NCBI GenBank assembly: GCA_030141605.1
Contig: JAQGDQ010000213.1
Coordinates: 1-64,000, forward strand
Source: Tubiluchus corallicola
Taxonomy: Eukaryota; Priapulida; Priapulimorpha; Priapulimorphida; Tubiluchidae
Length of the DNA stretch: 64,000 nt
Direction: 5' to 3'
Made by a program: the position numbers and the translations under genes. Positions 41,124 through 53,126 of the stretch are shown one piece after another (the stretch's first letter is position 1; each line of letters starts with the position of its first letter). The notes beneath the pieces are model-generated. The model was not told the origin of the DNA, made no database searches, and was given only the letters and a program-made list of their open reading frames with translations.

Positions 41124-43367
41124 GACCATAGTAAGTCTCAGAAGAGCACTACCTTATTTTGCAATTTGTTTACTTCTAGCTATGTAAACATTGCAAAAAT
41201 ATATGATGCCATAATTACTCCTAAATTCGTTGGGTGTGCTACTCAAGCAGTCATGTCAGAAATGTACTGTTTCTGGTTGTTTGGACTTATCTGCAGTACT
41301 AATGTCATTATCAGATGCACCTTTTAAAGAAAGCAACTCAATAATAAGAAAAATGTTTTATTAGCAAAAACAGTGAACAGTTTAGGCAATTCAACCACCA
41401 ATAAACAAAAAAACAATATGTGGTAGTATGCAGATATATATATCACTAAAATACAATGTAGACTTATTTATGTTTACCCCTGTTGTTGTAAATTTACTAA
41501 ATCTGACAACATTATCAGCATGATAACCCAGTTTAGGGGAATGGAATTCACAAGACTGACTGAATGCATTTAGAGAAAGTTACTGCATGTACACCAATAC
41601 CGGAATAGTAGACATACGATAATTACATAACTCGTAACGAACTTGCCAAAACAAGGTACAAATGAGAGTTTCTACTATGTTTAGTTATTATTAATGTGGT
41701 CAAGTCTTAATACATCTGTAATTACATAGCAGACCTTTGTTATTATATGACATCTTTGTCTAGCTATAAAGGCTAGCAAATTAGGATGCTGAGCTCTACA
41801 TGCTTTGACGTTGTTGCAAAACATTGAAGAGTGTCTTCTGACTGTTTGCAGTCACTCAAAAGAATGATGAAATTTTCTCTGAAAATTACAACTGCCACCT
41901 GACTGATCAATTAAGTCTGATTTGGTTGTGGATAAAAAACATAATTATGCAAAAGCTTTGAGGTTTCCAAGAAAGTATGAAGTCGTATAACCAAGTCGTC
42001 ATGACCCGAGGGATTTTCATATTCATAGGGTTGCTCAGATAATCTGCAGCTCAGATCCTCATGGTGGAAAATGATTTGAAATAATTGAGTAAATGTATGC
42101 CCAAACAGGAATCAGGTAATAGACCCAAGTAACATTAATTTTAAATTTAACAATATTTGTAGTACTTTTTAAATTAATAACTCAGTTTTTTTAGCTTGTT
42201 TGATCTGACAATTTTTGGAAATATAAATGTTTATGTAAAAATGAGCTTGTTCACGTTCAAGTAAGTTCATTTTCATGTAAATTTCTCAACATGGTGTTAA
42301 ACAAAGTACCATAATTATAATTTGGTTACTTGAGCCAGCAGGATTGCTAGAGACAAAACTGGTAGCAGATTTCATAAACCAGTATAATGATGGACACTTT
42401 GTTTCAAGTAACTTGCTGGCTCAAGTAATCCCATTGAATGTTAAATTATACAATTGTTAAATCTAAAAAAAAATGTTAAATTCAATGGTAAATTATATGG
42501 TAGCTGAAGAACGGAAATTAAAAAAAATCAGTCAATTCTTAAAATTTGATTTTGGGTGATTCTCCAGTAAGCTACGTATCGGTTACAGTACTTTCCCATT
42601 TTGATGTTATCACAAAAATTTCAGAATGTAGAAATTCAGAATTTACACAATAAAGGACTTCATCCACTAATTTTGCGTTCAGTGTACAACTCACTAAAAA
42701 TAGTTGTACTTTTATTACGCTGACTCACCAGTCAAGCACTGTTATTCACTTATCTAGAAACATTAATATTAAATTTCATTGGGGTTTTGCAGAGTGTTGT
42801 TCCAGTTTGTTTTTTGGTACTTTGATATTTCCAGTGCACAATTGGACATGCTAATATTTAGTAAGTTGCACAAAAATTAATTAAAAAGCATTTTTAACAG
42901 ACCACTGTAGTTATGGTAAAATAATAATGAAGTATTATTTGTGAGTTGACATTATATTTTTATTTATTAACTAGAGACGATTTAGGCAGAAGCATTTAGT
43001 ACCAATTTGATGAAAGTTGTCTGTTGCTTGAATTTTCGAACTGCCTTTTGCTACATATCACACAGCAGGTGACACATGTATCAGGATAAACTGTTAAGTG
43101 GAAAAATGATGAATAATGTGGTAGTATTGTCTCTAATGAAATATGCATGCCAAAATTGTATAATAGAAATAATAAAAATGCATTATCAGCACATACACAG
43201 TTTCAAAAAAAATGTTAAATTCAATGTTATAATCTAGCATTACTGGCGAAATCATTGCCAACTGTTATATTCTTTTAAATAAATATTAAAAGCATAGTTG
43301 AAGTATAAACATTAATTTAAAGTTGTTGTGAATTCAATCAATTAAACTGTTATAACAATTACTGATT

Positions 43368-45716
43368 TTAATGGCTTTCTCTCCCGAGCTGTGCAAATTG
43401 TCTAAGAAATTGAGAGGCATTTAATAAATCGGTACAACCATATGTGATGTGCTTGTGCCCTAAAGCACTTTTGTTTTTAACATAGTCCACCAAGTTTTGA
43501 TACTCAATGTAATTTCCGCCACCAATGATGAAAACAAAAGCTTCTTGGAATGGTTGTTTATTTCGAGGAATTGATGTAGAGTCATTTATACGAAGCATTT
43601 TTGGATCAAAGTAGCGGTAATCATCTGTTTCCTGGCTTGCTTTCATCTCCATCAAAGAATCCACAACTCTTGTGACTGGCAAATTATGTTTTTTCACAAC
43701 TAAGTTCTTAACACCTTCCATAACAAACTTTGACCCTTCGGTCATCAATTTTGAAAACATGCTCACAGTTTTTGTGCCTCCGCCAGCATAAGCATTTGGC
43801 GCTGCTGCCATGTTTGTGTAAGCGCGCCACTTACGAACGTACCGAAGCGAAGCAAGGTCGCATCCCGTGGCTTGAAGTGCTAGCTCATACTGGTCAACCT
43901 CAGAATCTCGCATAGGAGATCCACATAGTAGGGCAATTAAAAACAGCCTCATTTTATCCTCGGGAGTGCCAGCATCCGAATTGCTAACGATGTCCATGAT
44001 TGAGCGATCTAACTGTGATCGACTCATCAATTTTTCTTCTGTTTCAAAGTATAGATCTAGTTTCCTTGCTTTGATTTGTTCCAATAATGCTGTGGCTATA
44101 TTAGTGTGCTGATCTATGAGACGCTTCTTCTCCAGCAACACGGGCATAGAGTGCACAGCAGATGTTAAGCGTGCTGTATTTTCAGACACCATGCTAATTG
44201 CTTGATCGGCTTCATCACCCTGCAAGCCCATTGCTGATTTGAGTCGTTTGACTTCATCTTCAGAAACCCTGTAGTCATCAAGCTCTTCCTGAACAGCTTC
44301 AGCGACAACGGGAAATGGGTTTCCTTTCTGCGCAATCCAAAACTTATCAGTAGGTGACAGCTCATAACTTTTCTTTTTCTTAGCAGTTTTTGCGCCGCTA
44401 TGACCACCTGAAATTGTGTCACTTTCTTCTTCTAGTACAATTCGATTAAGCTGCAAATCTAGAACATCATGAGCAAGTGCCTGATATGTCCATGTATGAT
44501 GCATTACAGTAGCAAGGTCTAAATTCCTGTCTAATAACACAAGTAATGGCCGTTGAAAACTAAACTGACCAGATGAAACAGTATCAGCAGAAAAAAGACT
44601 ATTTCGGGCATCTCGCAAATTCTCTCTTAGCTTCTTGTCCAGTTTTTCAGCTACCATTTCAGCAGCATTTCCTTGAGGACAGCGAATAACTGGCACTGTA
44701 CCAAGTGTGACAAAAACGGAAAACAAACTGTCAACTATGGAATCCATAATTTCTTCTATTTCTGTATCTTTTGCATCACCTCTATTAATAGCATAGTAAG
44801 AAATGGCATCTCTTCCTTGTTGCCTCAAAAGAAACAGATCATCCTCCACACAAATAAAATTCAAATATTGGTCAAAGACCTTGGAGATGCTTGCAATGGC
44901 ATTTGCCTGCAATACACCAGTAGCTAGATCTTCTAGCCGCTGTCGAGATATAGCCGAGATGAAGTTCAGATAGTAAGACTCGTACAAAGCATTTTGACAG
45001 TCTTGGCATATCCGTTGGACATTTTCATCCGTAGGCATGACAAAGTAAACAGCGGGTACATCAGGAATCGGATCTCGATCAGAGTGCAAAAGCAAATGAA
45101 GTGTGACACCCATATCTCTGAGCTCTCCGACTGAAAGAATCGGAGAAATGATGTCTTGGCCAAAACGATCATATACAAGAATCTTCCATGACGGTTCAAC
45201 GTTTTGCTTCCCTGTAATATATAATGCAATGAATTTATAGTAACAAAATAAATTAAACAAGCTAACAAATCTCTCAGAATTTCACCAAAAAAGTTTTAGG
45301 CATCATAGAAAAAATGCACCAGACATTTATACTTTTTACTTTTTAATTTTAGTTTGTTTACTAGTATAGTAACATTGTCAAGCAGCAATGTCTTAAAAAA
45401 TGACCACGTGTAACTTCTGCTCAGCAGCTGGCTGCCCTTTTTCCTGGGTAGATGTTTAGTGTTCTATAGCCAGTGAACTTGCCTGCACGAAGAAATTTAA
45501 CATAATTTTTTATACTGGCAAGCTTTAAAGTAACATACGGCAATTAGTTGTTTGGCCTTCTGTCGTGACAGTGACAAGAATTTGAATAATTATTACTGCA
45601 TAATAACTGCTTAGTGGTTAAAATAACGAATAAAATAAGATAATACCTGTCTGCTGATTAAAATTTAGCATCTTTTTCAAAGCTGTTACTTGCTTTTCAC
45701 GTACGGACGCTGCCAT
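43368..45716 (-). CDS. SCFD1: Sec1 family domain-containing protein 1 (SLY1), Sec1/Munc18 SNARE regulator
   Basis: Sec1/Munc18 protein that binds syntaxin-5-type SNAREs and promotes ER-Golgi membrane fusion. Two coding exons on the minus strand: 45716-45647 and 45211-43368, with a 435-bp intron, giving 637 residues (human SCFD1 642). The N-terminus MAASVREKQVTALKKMLNF matches human SIRERQTVALKRMLNF; the intron then interrupts TG/KQ. Family blocks: ILVYDRFGQDIISPIL, TLHLLLHSDRDPIPDVPAVYFVMP, YESYYLNFISAISR, KLRENLRDARNSLF, QFSFQRPLLVLLDRN, HHTWTYQALAHDVLDL, DDYRYFDPKMLR and FIIGGGNYIEYQNLVDYV, in order and without breaks. One 1.84-kb coding exon is unusual, since the vertebrate gene has many introns. 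The protein is otherwise intact and the first exon keeps the normal N-terminus, so it looks functional. Confidence 0.96.
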
Positions 45717-46389
45717 TTTGCCAACGTGTTTTTTAGCTTTATTCATTTTGCTTGCTGTTCCGAAGTTGAAAAGAATTCACTGGAATTTCTTTGTTTCTCA
45801 ACGATGCCACCGTTGTGGCAGTACCAAAAATTTAGAATGTTCGAATCCTGGCAAAACCCAAGCAAAATTACTACCTGTTAGTCCTTTTTTATTGTAAACA
45901 CTAAACAACAATACCATATAGCAAAATACATTATGATAACATGGTATACATAGTTACATTAATTTCATAATAAAATCAACAATAATAATTAATTAAAAGC
46001 GATAATTATAAATTGTTGCTTGAATTATAGCCAGAAGCATTACTTGTGTGACTATAATGAACTAGCTGTTAGTCTATCACTTTGATTTCATAAATTCAAG
46101 ATCAGTAGCAGTTGTGGTGAAAACATTCAATTTAACATAATTGTCGGTTTTCTACCAGAACGTTTTTCATTATTTTTTGTGAAACTGGAACACATGTACG
46201 TATATTAAAAATTTAGAGATTGTGCACTTTCTATCTGCAGCTATGTCATGTTAATTACTGGAAAAACAGTAGTGAAACTTAATGAAGTCACTACAGATTA
46301 GGGTAAGTATCGAACGTTTGAGTTCGAAAGTTGGAATCAAATTCGAACATTCAAATTCGATGCGAACGAGTTTTTTTAGTTCGAATTCA

Positions 46390-48050
46390 ATTACGTAATC
46401 CTGAAAACCTTCCTGGTGGTAATCTTCTACTGATCTCACGCTCTGTAATAAAAAATCCATTTTTCCATGCATATCTGTTAACTCTTCCTGATTTCCATAT
46501 GGATTTCCTCTAGAAATTTCTATTTCTGCAGCCATTCTATTTCCACTCATGCTGTTACGCTATGTCATATAATTTTGTCTATTAGTCATCTTATTTCTTT
46601 CATAAGAAGGTATGTATATGCCTTCCACATACAACTTGTTCTCAAAATCTGTAGATTCATGATGGAATTTACATTTTAATCCCCATGTACATGTTCCTGT
46701 CTTTTCATATTGCCAACAAAGTGTAGGACTGTAGTCTTGTTTCTACTGGTGTCTGGTTATCACCGCTTCCAACATTACTAGTTTCACGAACGTATCTGCA
46801 GCTACCCCATTTCTCAAAATTTCAGTATATTTGTTTCCTATCTAACATATTGCTTTGATTAGCAGTACATGGCTGCATTCTTTATGTGATGTTATCACTT
46901 TTGTCTCTTATGGATACTTCTGCCATTCTGTCTACATTCTCTTCTGTATCATTCACAGAAACCAAGAGACGGTTTTTTCCTTACTACTCATTTAAGTGTT
47001 TTGTGGTTTCTCTTAGTTCGACCAATTCCTTAACTTGGTCATTGTCAGGGGGAGAGGACAGCCTTTTTGTGCGAATCACGTATTTCTGTCACTTGTGCTT
47101 CCTTTTCTTTCTTATCTTCCAGCCACTTTCTCTGAATGTCATCCACCTCTAACTATAGCTGGTTATTTTCTTCTTCAAGTGTTTCTTTTTGCCTTTGTTT
47201 GCTTTCTATCTCTCTTCTAAGGGTATTATTATTAGCTACAATTATTTTCATCTCTTCACCCATTTGCTCATTATTTCTACTATGCCATTCGCAACCCTTT
47301 CTTTCGATTCGTAAATCTTGCTTAAGCTGTTTTATTTCAGCCTTCTTTTTCGATTTTTCTTCACTTGCCTTGTCTGTTTCAAGACTGCAAATTGCTAACT
47401 TTTTTGCAAGGTCTGCAATTTCCTTTTCCAGTTTACTTACTTTCTCTTCCAGTTGTATATTATGTTATGTTAATTCTTTAGCCTTCTCTGCTAAACTCTG
47501 TGCCTGATTAGCCATCTTAGTCACTGGCGTTTCTCCTACTATTGCTTTAATTTCTTCCAGTCTTTCTCGTTTTTCGCCTTTGGCCAATTTTTCTAGCGGT
47601 ACCTTCTCAATTGAGCACTTTTTGGACAAGAGACTTTTTGAACAGTGCCTCCAAAACTAGTATGCTATAGGGAGGTAGTCCACTACATTTATAATGAATC
47701 CATGTTTTACACTTCTGTTCCTCACACTGAAAAGCTCCTTCAAACCCACAAATTTCTCTGTATTCTGCACAGTACTCTACTATGTCATCCCTCCCATGTC
47801 CACTCAATTCTCCACTTTGACTCACACTCTTCTCTGTTTTCTTGGAATCATCGTTTGTATCCCTGTACATACTCGCTTCTCCTCTTGATGATTCTTGTTT
47901 ATTAGAAGTTCTTATTGCCAGTACTGCTACTTTAGAATTAACCTCAAGAATATTGCCATTCTTACCAGTACCTAAGTCAGCGCCGCTCATTTCAAATTTA
48001 AAAAACTCATTCAGATAAGGTTTCAATGTGCAAAAAATGCCACAGTGCAA
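46390..48050 (-). pseudogene. Decayed retroelement-type ORF: PHD-like zinc finger then long coiled coil
   Basis: Reading the minus strand downward from about 48050: an acidic N-terminal stretch, then a PHD-like Cys/His cluster (CAEYREICGFEG, QCEEQKCKTWIHYKCSGLP; about 47,800-47,640). A frameshift near 47,630 leads into KLAKGEKRERLEEIKAIVGE and a Lys/Glu-rich coiled coil (QLEEKVSKLEKEIADLAKKL, then KAEIKQLKQDL). The frame has in-frame stops near 47,466 and 47,155 and continues in pieces to NPYGNQEELTDMHGKMDFL near 46,500. PHD finger plus coiled coil is the layout of some non-LTR retrotransposon ORF1 proteins (established knowledge; family not assigned). No reverse transcriptase was seen next to it. 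Confidence 0.6.
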
Positions 48051-48235
48051 AGGATTTTGGTACTACTTGCACGCACTACTTACTACGTTTTCAAGTTTTA
48101 GTCTAAACTAGCTAAGAAATCAATCTTTGCCCCAGGTAACACTAGAAACCAAGTTTAAATAGAGGCCCGTATTTGTTACTAGCTGATAGCAAATAAACAC
48201 AGTGTGCAAGGTAACTCCATACAAGAAAAAAAATT

Positions 48236-48706
48236 TCACCACTCTTCCGCCATTTGTAATTGCATGACCATTATCTCAATCATTTTATCACGTAAATAAT
48301 TCAATGTACTGCAGCAACTGTTTACATAAATGCTTTTTCTACAATATTCAGCACTTTCTAAACCACTTTTCAATGCTAGCACAATTAAAACTGCTACATT
48401 TACGTGAAAAAAGATATTTAATTGGAAGCCGGGATTTAAACGCATAACTTGTCTGACGATCATGATACGTTCCTCGTGCTTTGTGGAGAGATCTTTTAGC
48501 CGACATTGTTTCAATAGCTTAAAATCACGACGAGTAAAATTATGGAATTCGTTGCCAAAAGATACCTTTGAAAGTAGCTTACTTTCTGCTTGCATAAGAT
48601 ACACAAAAATCTTACTAAATGGATATACCTGTACTATATAACTTGTAAGACTAGTAAGCAAGCTAGCTAGTTTTTTTTCTCCTAAGTAATTGATGCTCTT
48701 TTTCAT
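48236..48706 (-). CDS. Unrecognised 156-residue open frame
   Basis: Open on the minus strand, just upstream of the PHD/coiled-coil remnant and in the same orientation. Mostly helical composition with one hydrophobic stretch (FFHVNVAVLIVLAL). I do not recognise the family. It may be part of the same mobile element, a host exon or chance; 471 bp open in AT-rich DNA is only moderately surprising. Confidence 0.2.
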   Translation of the reverse strand: MKKSINYLGEKKLASLLTSLTSYIVQVYPFSKIFVYLMQAESKLLSKVSFGNEFHNFTRRDFKLLKQCRLKDLSTKHEERIMIVRQVMRLNPGFQLNIFFHVNVAVLIVLALKSGLESAEYCRKSIYVNSCCSTLNYLRDKMIEIMVMQLQMAEEW

Positions 48707-49764
48707 ACTTGTTTTTTCCTGAATTTTTTCTACATGATACTCTTTTTTTTCATACTCTCAATTTTTAACTTTACCCATTAATCTTATTCAAATTCCCTTC
48801 TTAATAAGACCCAGTTTGAAACTACTACTGTAGTTATAATACTACCACTACTAATTACTGAATAATCTATTTACACTCATGAAATTCCCCCATGTTTAAA
48901 AAATCATGCTAAATAAATGAAATTGTTCTCTTGCTGTTATACATTACCAAAAATATTTTGGAAGTGCTACTATTTTTTCATTTTCTTTACCCAAACCAAA
49001 GCCACTGTAGATATAATTATTTTTTGTATATAGAGTTCATTGTCCCCTTAATTGTTCCTTGCCGAGTCCTCTAATTACTATTGATTTGGTTAACTTGTCT
49101 ACATTAATGGTTATTTACCTTTATCATTTTGTTGCAAGTAATGAATTACTCATCATTCGTTTCGTTTTAGGTTGATTCAATGTTTTGCTTCGTACTTTAC
49201 TATTTTTTGTTTATTATGTTACTTACAAATCTTTTGTTGTCCCCAAAATTGCTTAGATTTATGTTATTTAACTTTATTCTATTATTTTTTGTTTTTAGTT
49301 CTTTTGACAATTAGTACTGTTTTTTATTTGATTTTGTTATCTGCAGCATCACCATTCATTTTAATATACCTATCTATCTATATGAAAGGGCAGGAGACTG
49401 GATGACCTTAAAACTATAGATTCGAGTAATTCAGCACTTCAATCACATACGTTCTTTATCATTGAAAACGATTGAAACAACATGCAATTAGCGCAATTTA
49501 CTGTGATTTCTGTGCACAATTTTAAACAAATTATTAGTGGTTTTACTGCAGAATAAAATCGAGTAATATGCGTGAGCATTGTAGGACTAATTTTTTTCTG
49601 CTAGTTCAGAAACTTGTTTGAAAATATCAATTCGAATTCGATACGTGCCACTTGATGTTATTGGCAGCGTTGAATTGGATGCTACAATAAAACGAAACGA
49701 AATGAATTTAATTTTCCCGTTACTGACGATTACCAATAATTTTCGAAGCTGTCAATCCATATTG

Positions 49765-50513
49765 TTGGGAGTGGAGTAGGACACTAGCCGATGTAGGACA
49801 ATTGACGTACATGGGCTAGCCCAATTAGAACACGTTGTACATAAGCTGTTCAATTCGGACAGTAGAGACTGGTCGCGAATTGAGTCGTTAACCGTACTGG
49901 CAGCATCCGTTGTCATTGCTTATTTAATAATAATAATTGAAAACGTTAATACACATTAAATAATTTATTCTACGTCAGAAAAAATAAAAGAATCTTATTC
50001 TGAGCTGGTAGAACGGCCAATATTAAATTCGGCTTCGACATTAATCTTTCTGAGGTGAAATAAGATCGCCTTTCGAGGAAATGCAACATTTGCTTAATAT
50101 CATTTTTTATTTTGTCTCGCTTCACAGACTGGTGACCAGTTTCACTACCTCTTGGACAAATAATTGTTTCTACTAAGTAAAAGGGATAGCGAGCTATGTG
50201 CCCTATATAGTTTTTCGCTTTAAAGCATCAGATACTTAGTTTAATGTTGGGATGCTACTAGTAGTAGAGCTAACCATTATGATGATATTATTGCAAAAAA
50301 ATACATTTGTAAATTGTCAAGGACTATCCATCATTATTATAAAGTTGCTTTTTTCTAAAAACAAATTAAATTTTAGCTTTGTTTTATTATGTCATAATTC
50401 TCGAATTTCGATAGAAATCGCTAGTGCCCCCCTACTTGGGCTGCCCATGTACGACACTGCTTTTCCGCAACGGAAGTGTCCTACTTCAGCTAGTGGCGTA
50501 CTCGGCGCCCTAA
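49765..50513 (-). mobile_element. Terminal-inverted-repeat element, copy 2 (about 0.75 kb), inverted relative to copy 1
   Basis: Left end TTGGGAGTGGAGTAGGACAC, followed by TAGCCGATGTAGG, corresponds to the reversed right end of copy 1. The right end, read in reverse, is TTAGGGCGCCGAGTACGCCA, then CTAGCTGAAGTAGG. The interior is the reverse complement of copy 1 (for example ATCTTATTCTGAGCTGGTAG near 49995). Sub-terminal GTACATGGGC..GCCCA motifs are present at both ends. Non-coding. Confidence 0.85.
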
Positions 50514-52289
50514 CCTACGTTGTCGCGTGTCTTTTGTATATGATGTACACATTAAATAAAGTTTAATCTGGATTATTTATTGTACATTTATATATAAGCG
50601 TTTATCTACAGTTCCCAACAATAGGTTGCCATGGTGCTATGTCCATTGTCCTGCTCAGGTGTGCACAACATCACTATCAAGTCAATTCTAGTTAATAGTG
50701 AACAATGGTTATCTATGGTCCTCTGATCTTAGCTATGGCTTACACTGCAGAGTGACGCTGTGGATTGAGGCAAAAATTGAATGTAATTGGATTGTGATTG
50801 TGTTGTGATAAACCCATTACAAAAACAGTACCCCAGTATTTTCAAGTTTAATGTAATGCAATACTGGGCTGGGGTACATAAAAACTGCATCTCGAAATGT
50901 TATTTTGTGTGAACCTGAGTTCAAATTAGGAAAGCGTTTACAGTTATAGTTGAGTCACCTGATGGGAAATTAGGGTTTAATTACCAGAACCCAACTGTTT
51001 GCTAGAGTTTAACTGAAGTTCCAGCTTTAGTCTTTAGTCCATGTCTAAAGATGCTGAGACTGTCTAGAATATCGCATTTTAATTAAAAATAGATGTGAAA
51101 ACACAGAGAGGTGCATGCTTAAAATGCTTACAGTTATATATAATTGTATAATTATAAATATGTGATTATATATGTATGCTTCCTTCGATGTTTAAAAATT
51201 TAAGACGCACACACAACAGTGCTTGCCCTTTGAGGGGCGTCATAGTGTTCATGCCCCATTGCTGCCCACTATTTTGAATTTAGTAGTGCTTCTTGCTGCG
51301 CCCCACTTGTCAAAATCATACTCGCAACCTGCTATTTATTTTCATAGTTCCCCATCTGGTGAGTAAGCATTCAATGTTTAGCAATAAGTAATATCCTTAA
51401 CTAATAAGGTGAATATGTAAACGAATAAAATAGCTTTAAAAATAAAAAGTAATATGGATTTTGTCTCAAATATTTTCTTTGCGGCATTTTTCCCAGCTTC
51501 TATCGCCAGAACACTGCCGTTATTGATAACAGAATGAGGCGCTGTTTCTTATTGGATAGTCTATAATGTTTTTAGCCATTGGCCTTGCTACTCACATACT
51601 GATCCCATGATACTGATTCAGTTGGGCTTGTTCACTAATCAACACTCCACGGTTTCACAGCAGATGAAAACAATTACATATATGCACCTCGACCTATTAA
51701 GTACTTACAGCCTTACTGGTAGTATAATTATACAGTGCTCCTCTTTGAATTTCTCATTGTCATAACTATAGTATATAACCTGCAGTGTTTGCTGTTAAAC
51801 TGGGCAAACACATAACAATTAATGCCATGGTGATCATGGTTGCATAAGGTCAGTTATCTTGTGATTCAATTGTTAGATCTACAAGAATGAGAGAGACAAA
51901 TTTTGAAAGTGCACAAATAGTTCCCCTCAAAAATTCCAGGAAGCTTTTTGTAGTTCCATGGATGTCTAAAGATAAAAGTAGTGACATAACAGACAAAGTG
52001 TTAGCAATGCGAATTTTTTTATCCTGACTGAGCAATATGAAAAAAAGGAAAAGTTAAAGAAGCAAAAACAGTCTTTTGAGAAGTTGTCCTTATTTTAATA
52101 TTTCAGAAAAATATTAGAAAATTTTGGCAATAAAAGTGCTTGTGTAATTAGCAAAACAATTTAAAGACGCAATCACTTCACCACGCTTTGGTATGAGTTC
52201 TCATTTTGAATGAATGAGAGTGTGAAAGAAAGCAAATAACATCATCCAGTTATCTTCAAGTTCTTTTAACCTAAATGGAAGCCTTTGTA

Positions 52290-52609
52290 ATTCAGCTTCC
52301 TTTTTAAGGGCACTTTTAACAAGCTATCATTCTGAATCAGCAGGAATTTCTTAGTATGGACACGACATTATACGCCTTAGAGACAGCTAAGCGAGCAAGG
52401 ATCAGTCTAGAGTGGCGTCAAAAGCAGATGAAAATATTGAGCAAGGATAATTCTATAGTGGTAACAAAAGAATGTAAAGAACACAGCGTTATTATTTTGC
52501 TTAAGGTTGACAACCTGTTTAAGGGATATAAGCAGTGTTTCACACTAACAAATTCTCTCCAGTTCAGAATGGTAACTTGTTAAAAGTGACCTTAAAAAGG
52601 AAGCTGAAT
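52290..52609. mobile_element. MITE with 46-bp terminal inverted repeats (about 0.32 kb)
   Basis: 52291-52336 and the reverse complement of 52563-52608 differ at 3 of 46 positions; both begin TTCAGCTTCCTTTTTAAGG. The 226-bp middle contains most of a 75-residue open frame (52356-52583) with no recognised domain. No clean target-site duplication was seen, so superfamily is open. Confidence 0.85.
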
Positions 52610-53126
52610 GTTTAGATGTTTAGATGCATTTAGTTGCGACTGAAAGGAAAGGCGGCCCTATAAACTTCTTAGATTGTTGTATTGTTCATTAAGACCACCT
52701 TCTAATTTTTTGTGTTTTTGATATGTCACACTCACACACTCATTGAGGATCATCTACAACGAATTCATTGAGACTCTTTTCAAGTTAGTAAATGTTAAAT
52801 TGTCGTAAAATTTATAATTTCAAAAGCTTTTCTTGTTTTGGTTAATACTAAAGTGATTATTATGTGCCGGTATTGGCATTTTATATGTGTGTGTGTGCGT
52901 GCGTGCATGCGTGTGTGTATTTCAGACGGGATGAAAATCTCTGTATTATTTTTTTGCCTATGCATTTTCTGATGACGGCTTAAGCTTAAAGGACCATTAA
53001 CCATGTCTATGTTCTTTATGTGGATGTTTGTCCTTCTCTGGTTAACTTTGTATTTGACTTTTCTAGTGATTTTGTATTTGTTTCTAGATGAATATGAATT
53101 CTTAACATTTAGAACACACTTATAGA

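Larger units (their letters stand above)
39722..43367. other. Intergenic region between convergent BLOC1S3 and SCFD1
   Basis: Contains two direct copies of a ~190-bp repeat with a hammerhead-like core (40017-40210, 40939-41123) and a 15-bp inverted repeat (42326-42340 with 42414-42428, loop 73 bases). The string AAAAAAAATGTTAAATTCAA occurs near 42466 and again near 43207. Otherwise AT-rich with no coding signal. Confidence 0.6.
45717..53126. other. Intergenic, transposon-rich region between SCFD1 and FAM234
   Basis: Divergent genes separated by 7.4 kb. Contains a broken PHD/coiled-coil ORF (46390-48050, minus), an unrecognised frame (48236-48706, minus), a terminal-inverted-repeat element (49765-50513) and a 0.32-kb MITE (52290-52609). 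A GT/GC-rich simple run (GTGTGTGTGCGTGCGTGCAT) lies at 52888-52907. Confidence 0.65.

Noticed and set aside
42326-42428. 15-bp inverted repeat with 73-base loop
   Set aside because: Short arms, no flanking duplication and no second copy; kept only as a note in the intergenic entry.
43730-44927. Frames on both strands inside SCFD1
   Set aside because: Shadow frames of a confidently identified coding exon.
46886-47905. Several plus-strand frames of 60-120 residues
   Set aside because: They are antisense shadows of the Lys/Glu-rich coiled-coil remnant, giving Ser/Phe/Leu-rich products.
52356-52583. 75-residue frame inside the 0.32-kb MITE
   Set aside because: It runs from the MITE middle into one terminal repeat and has no known domain.
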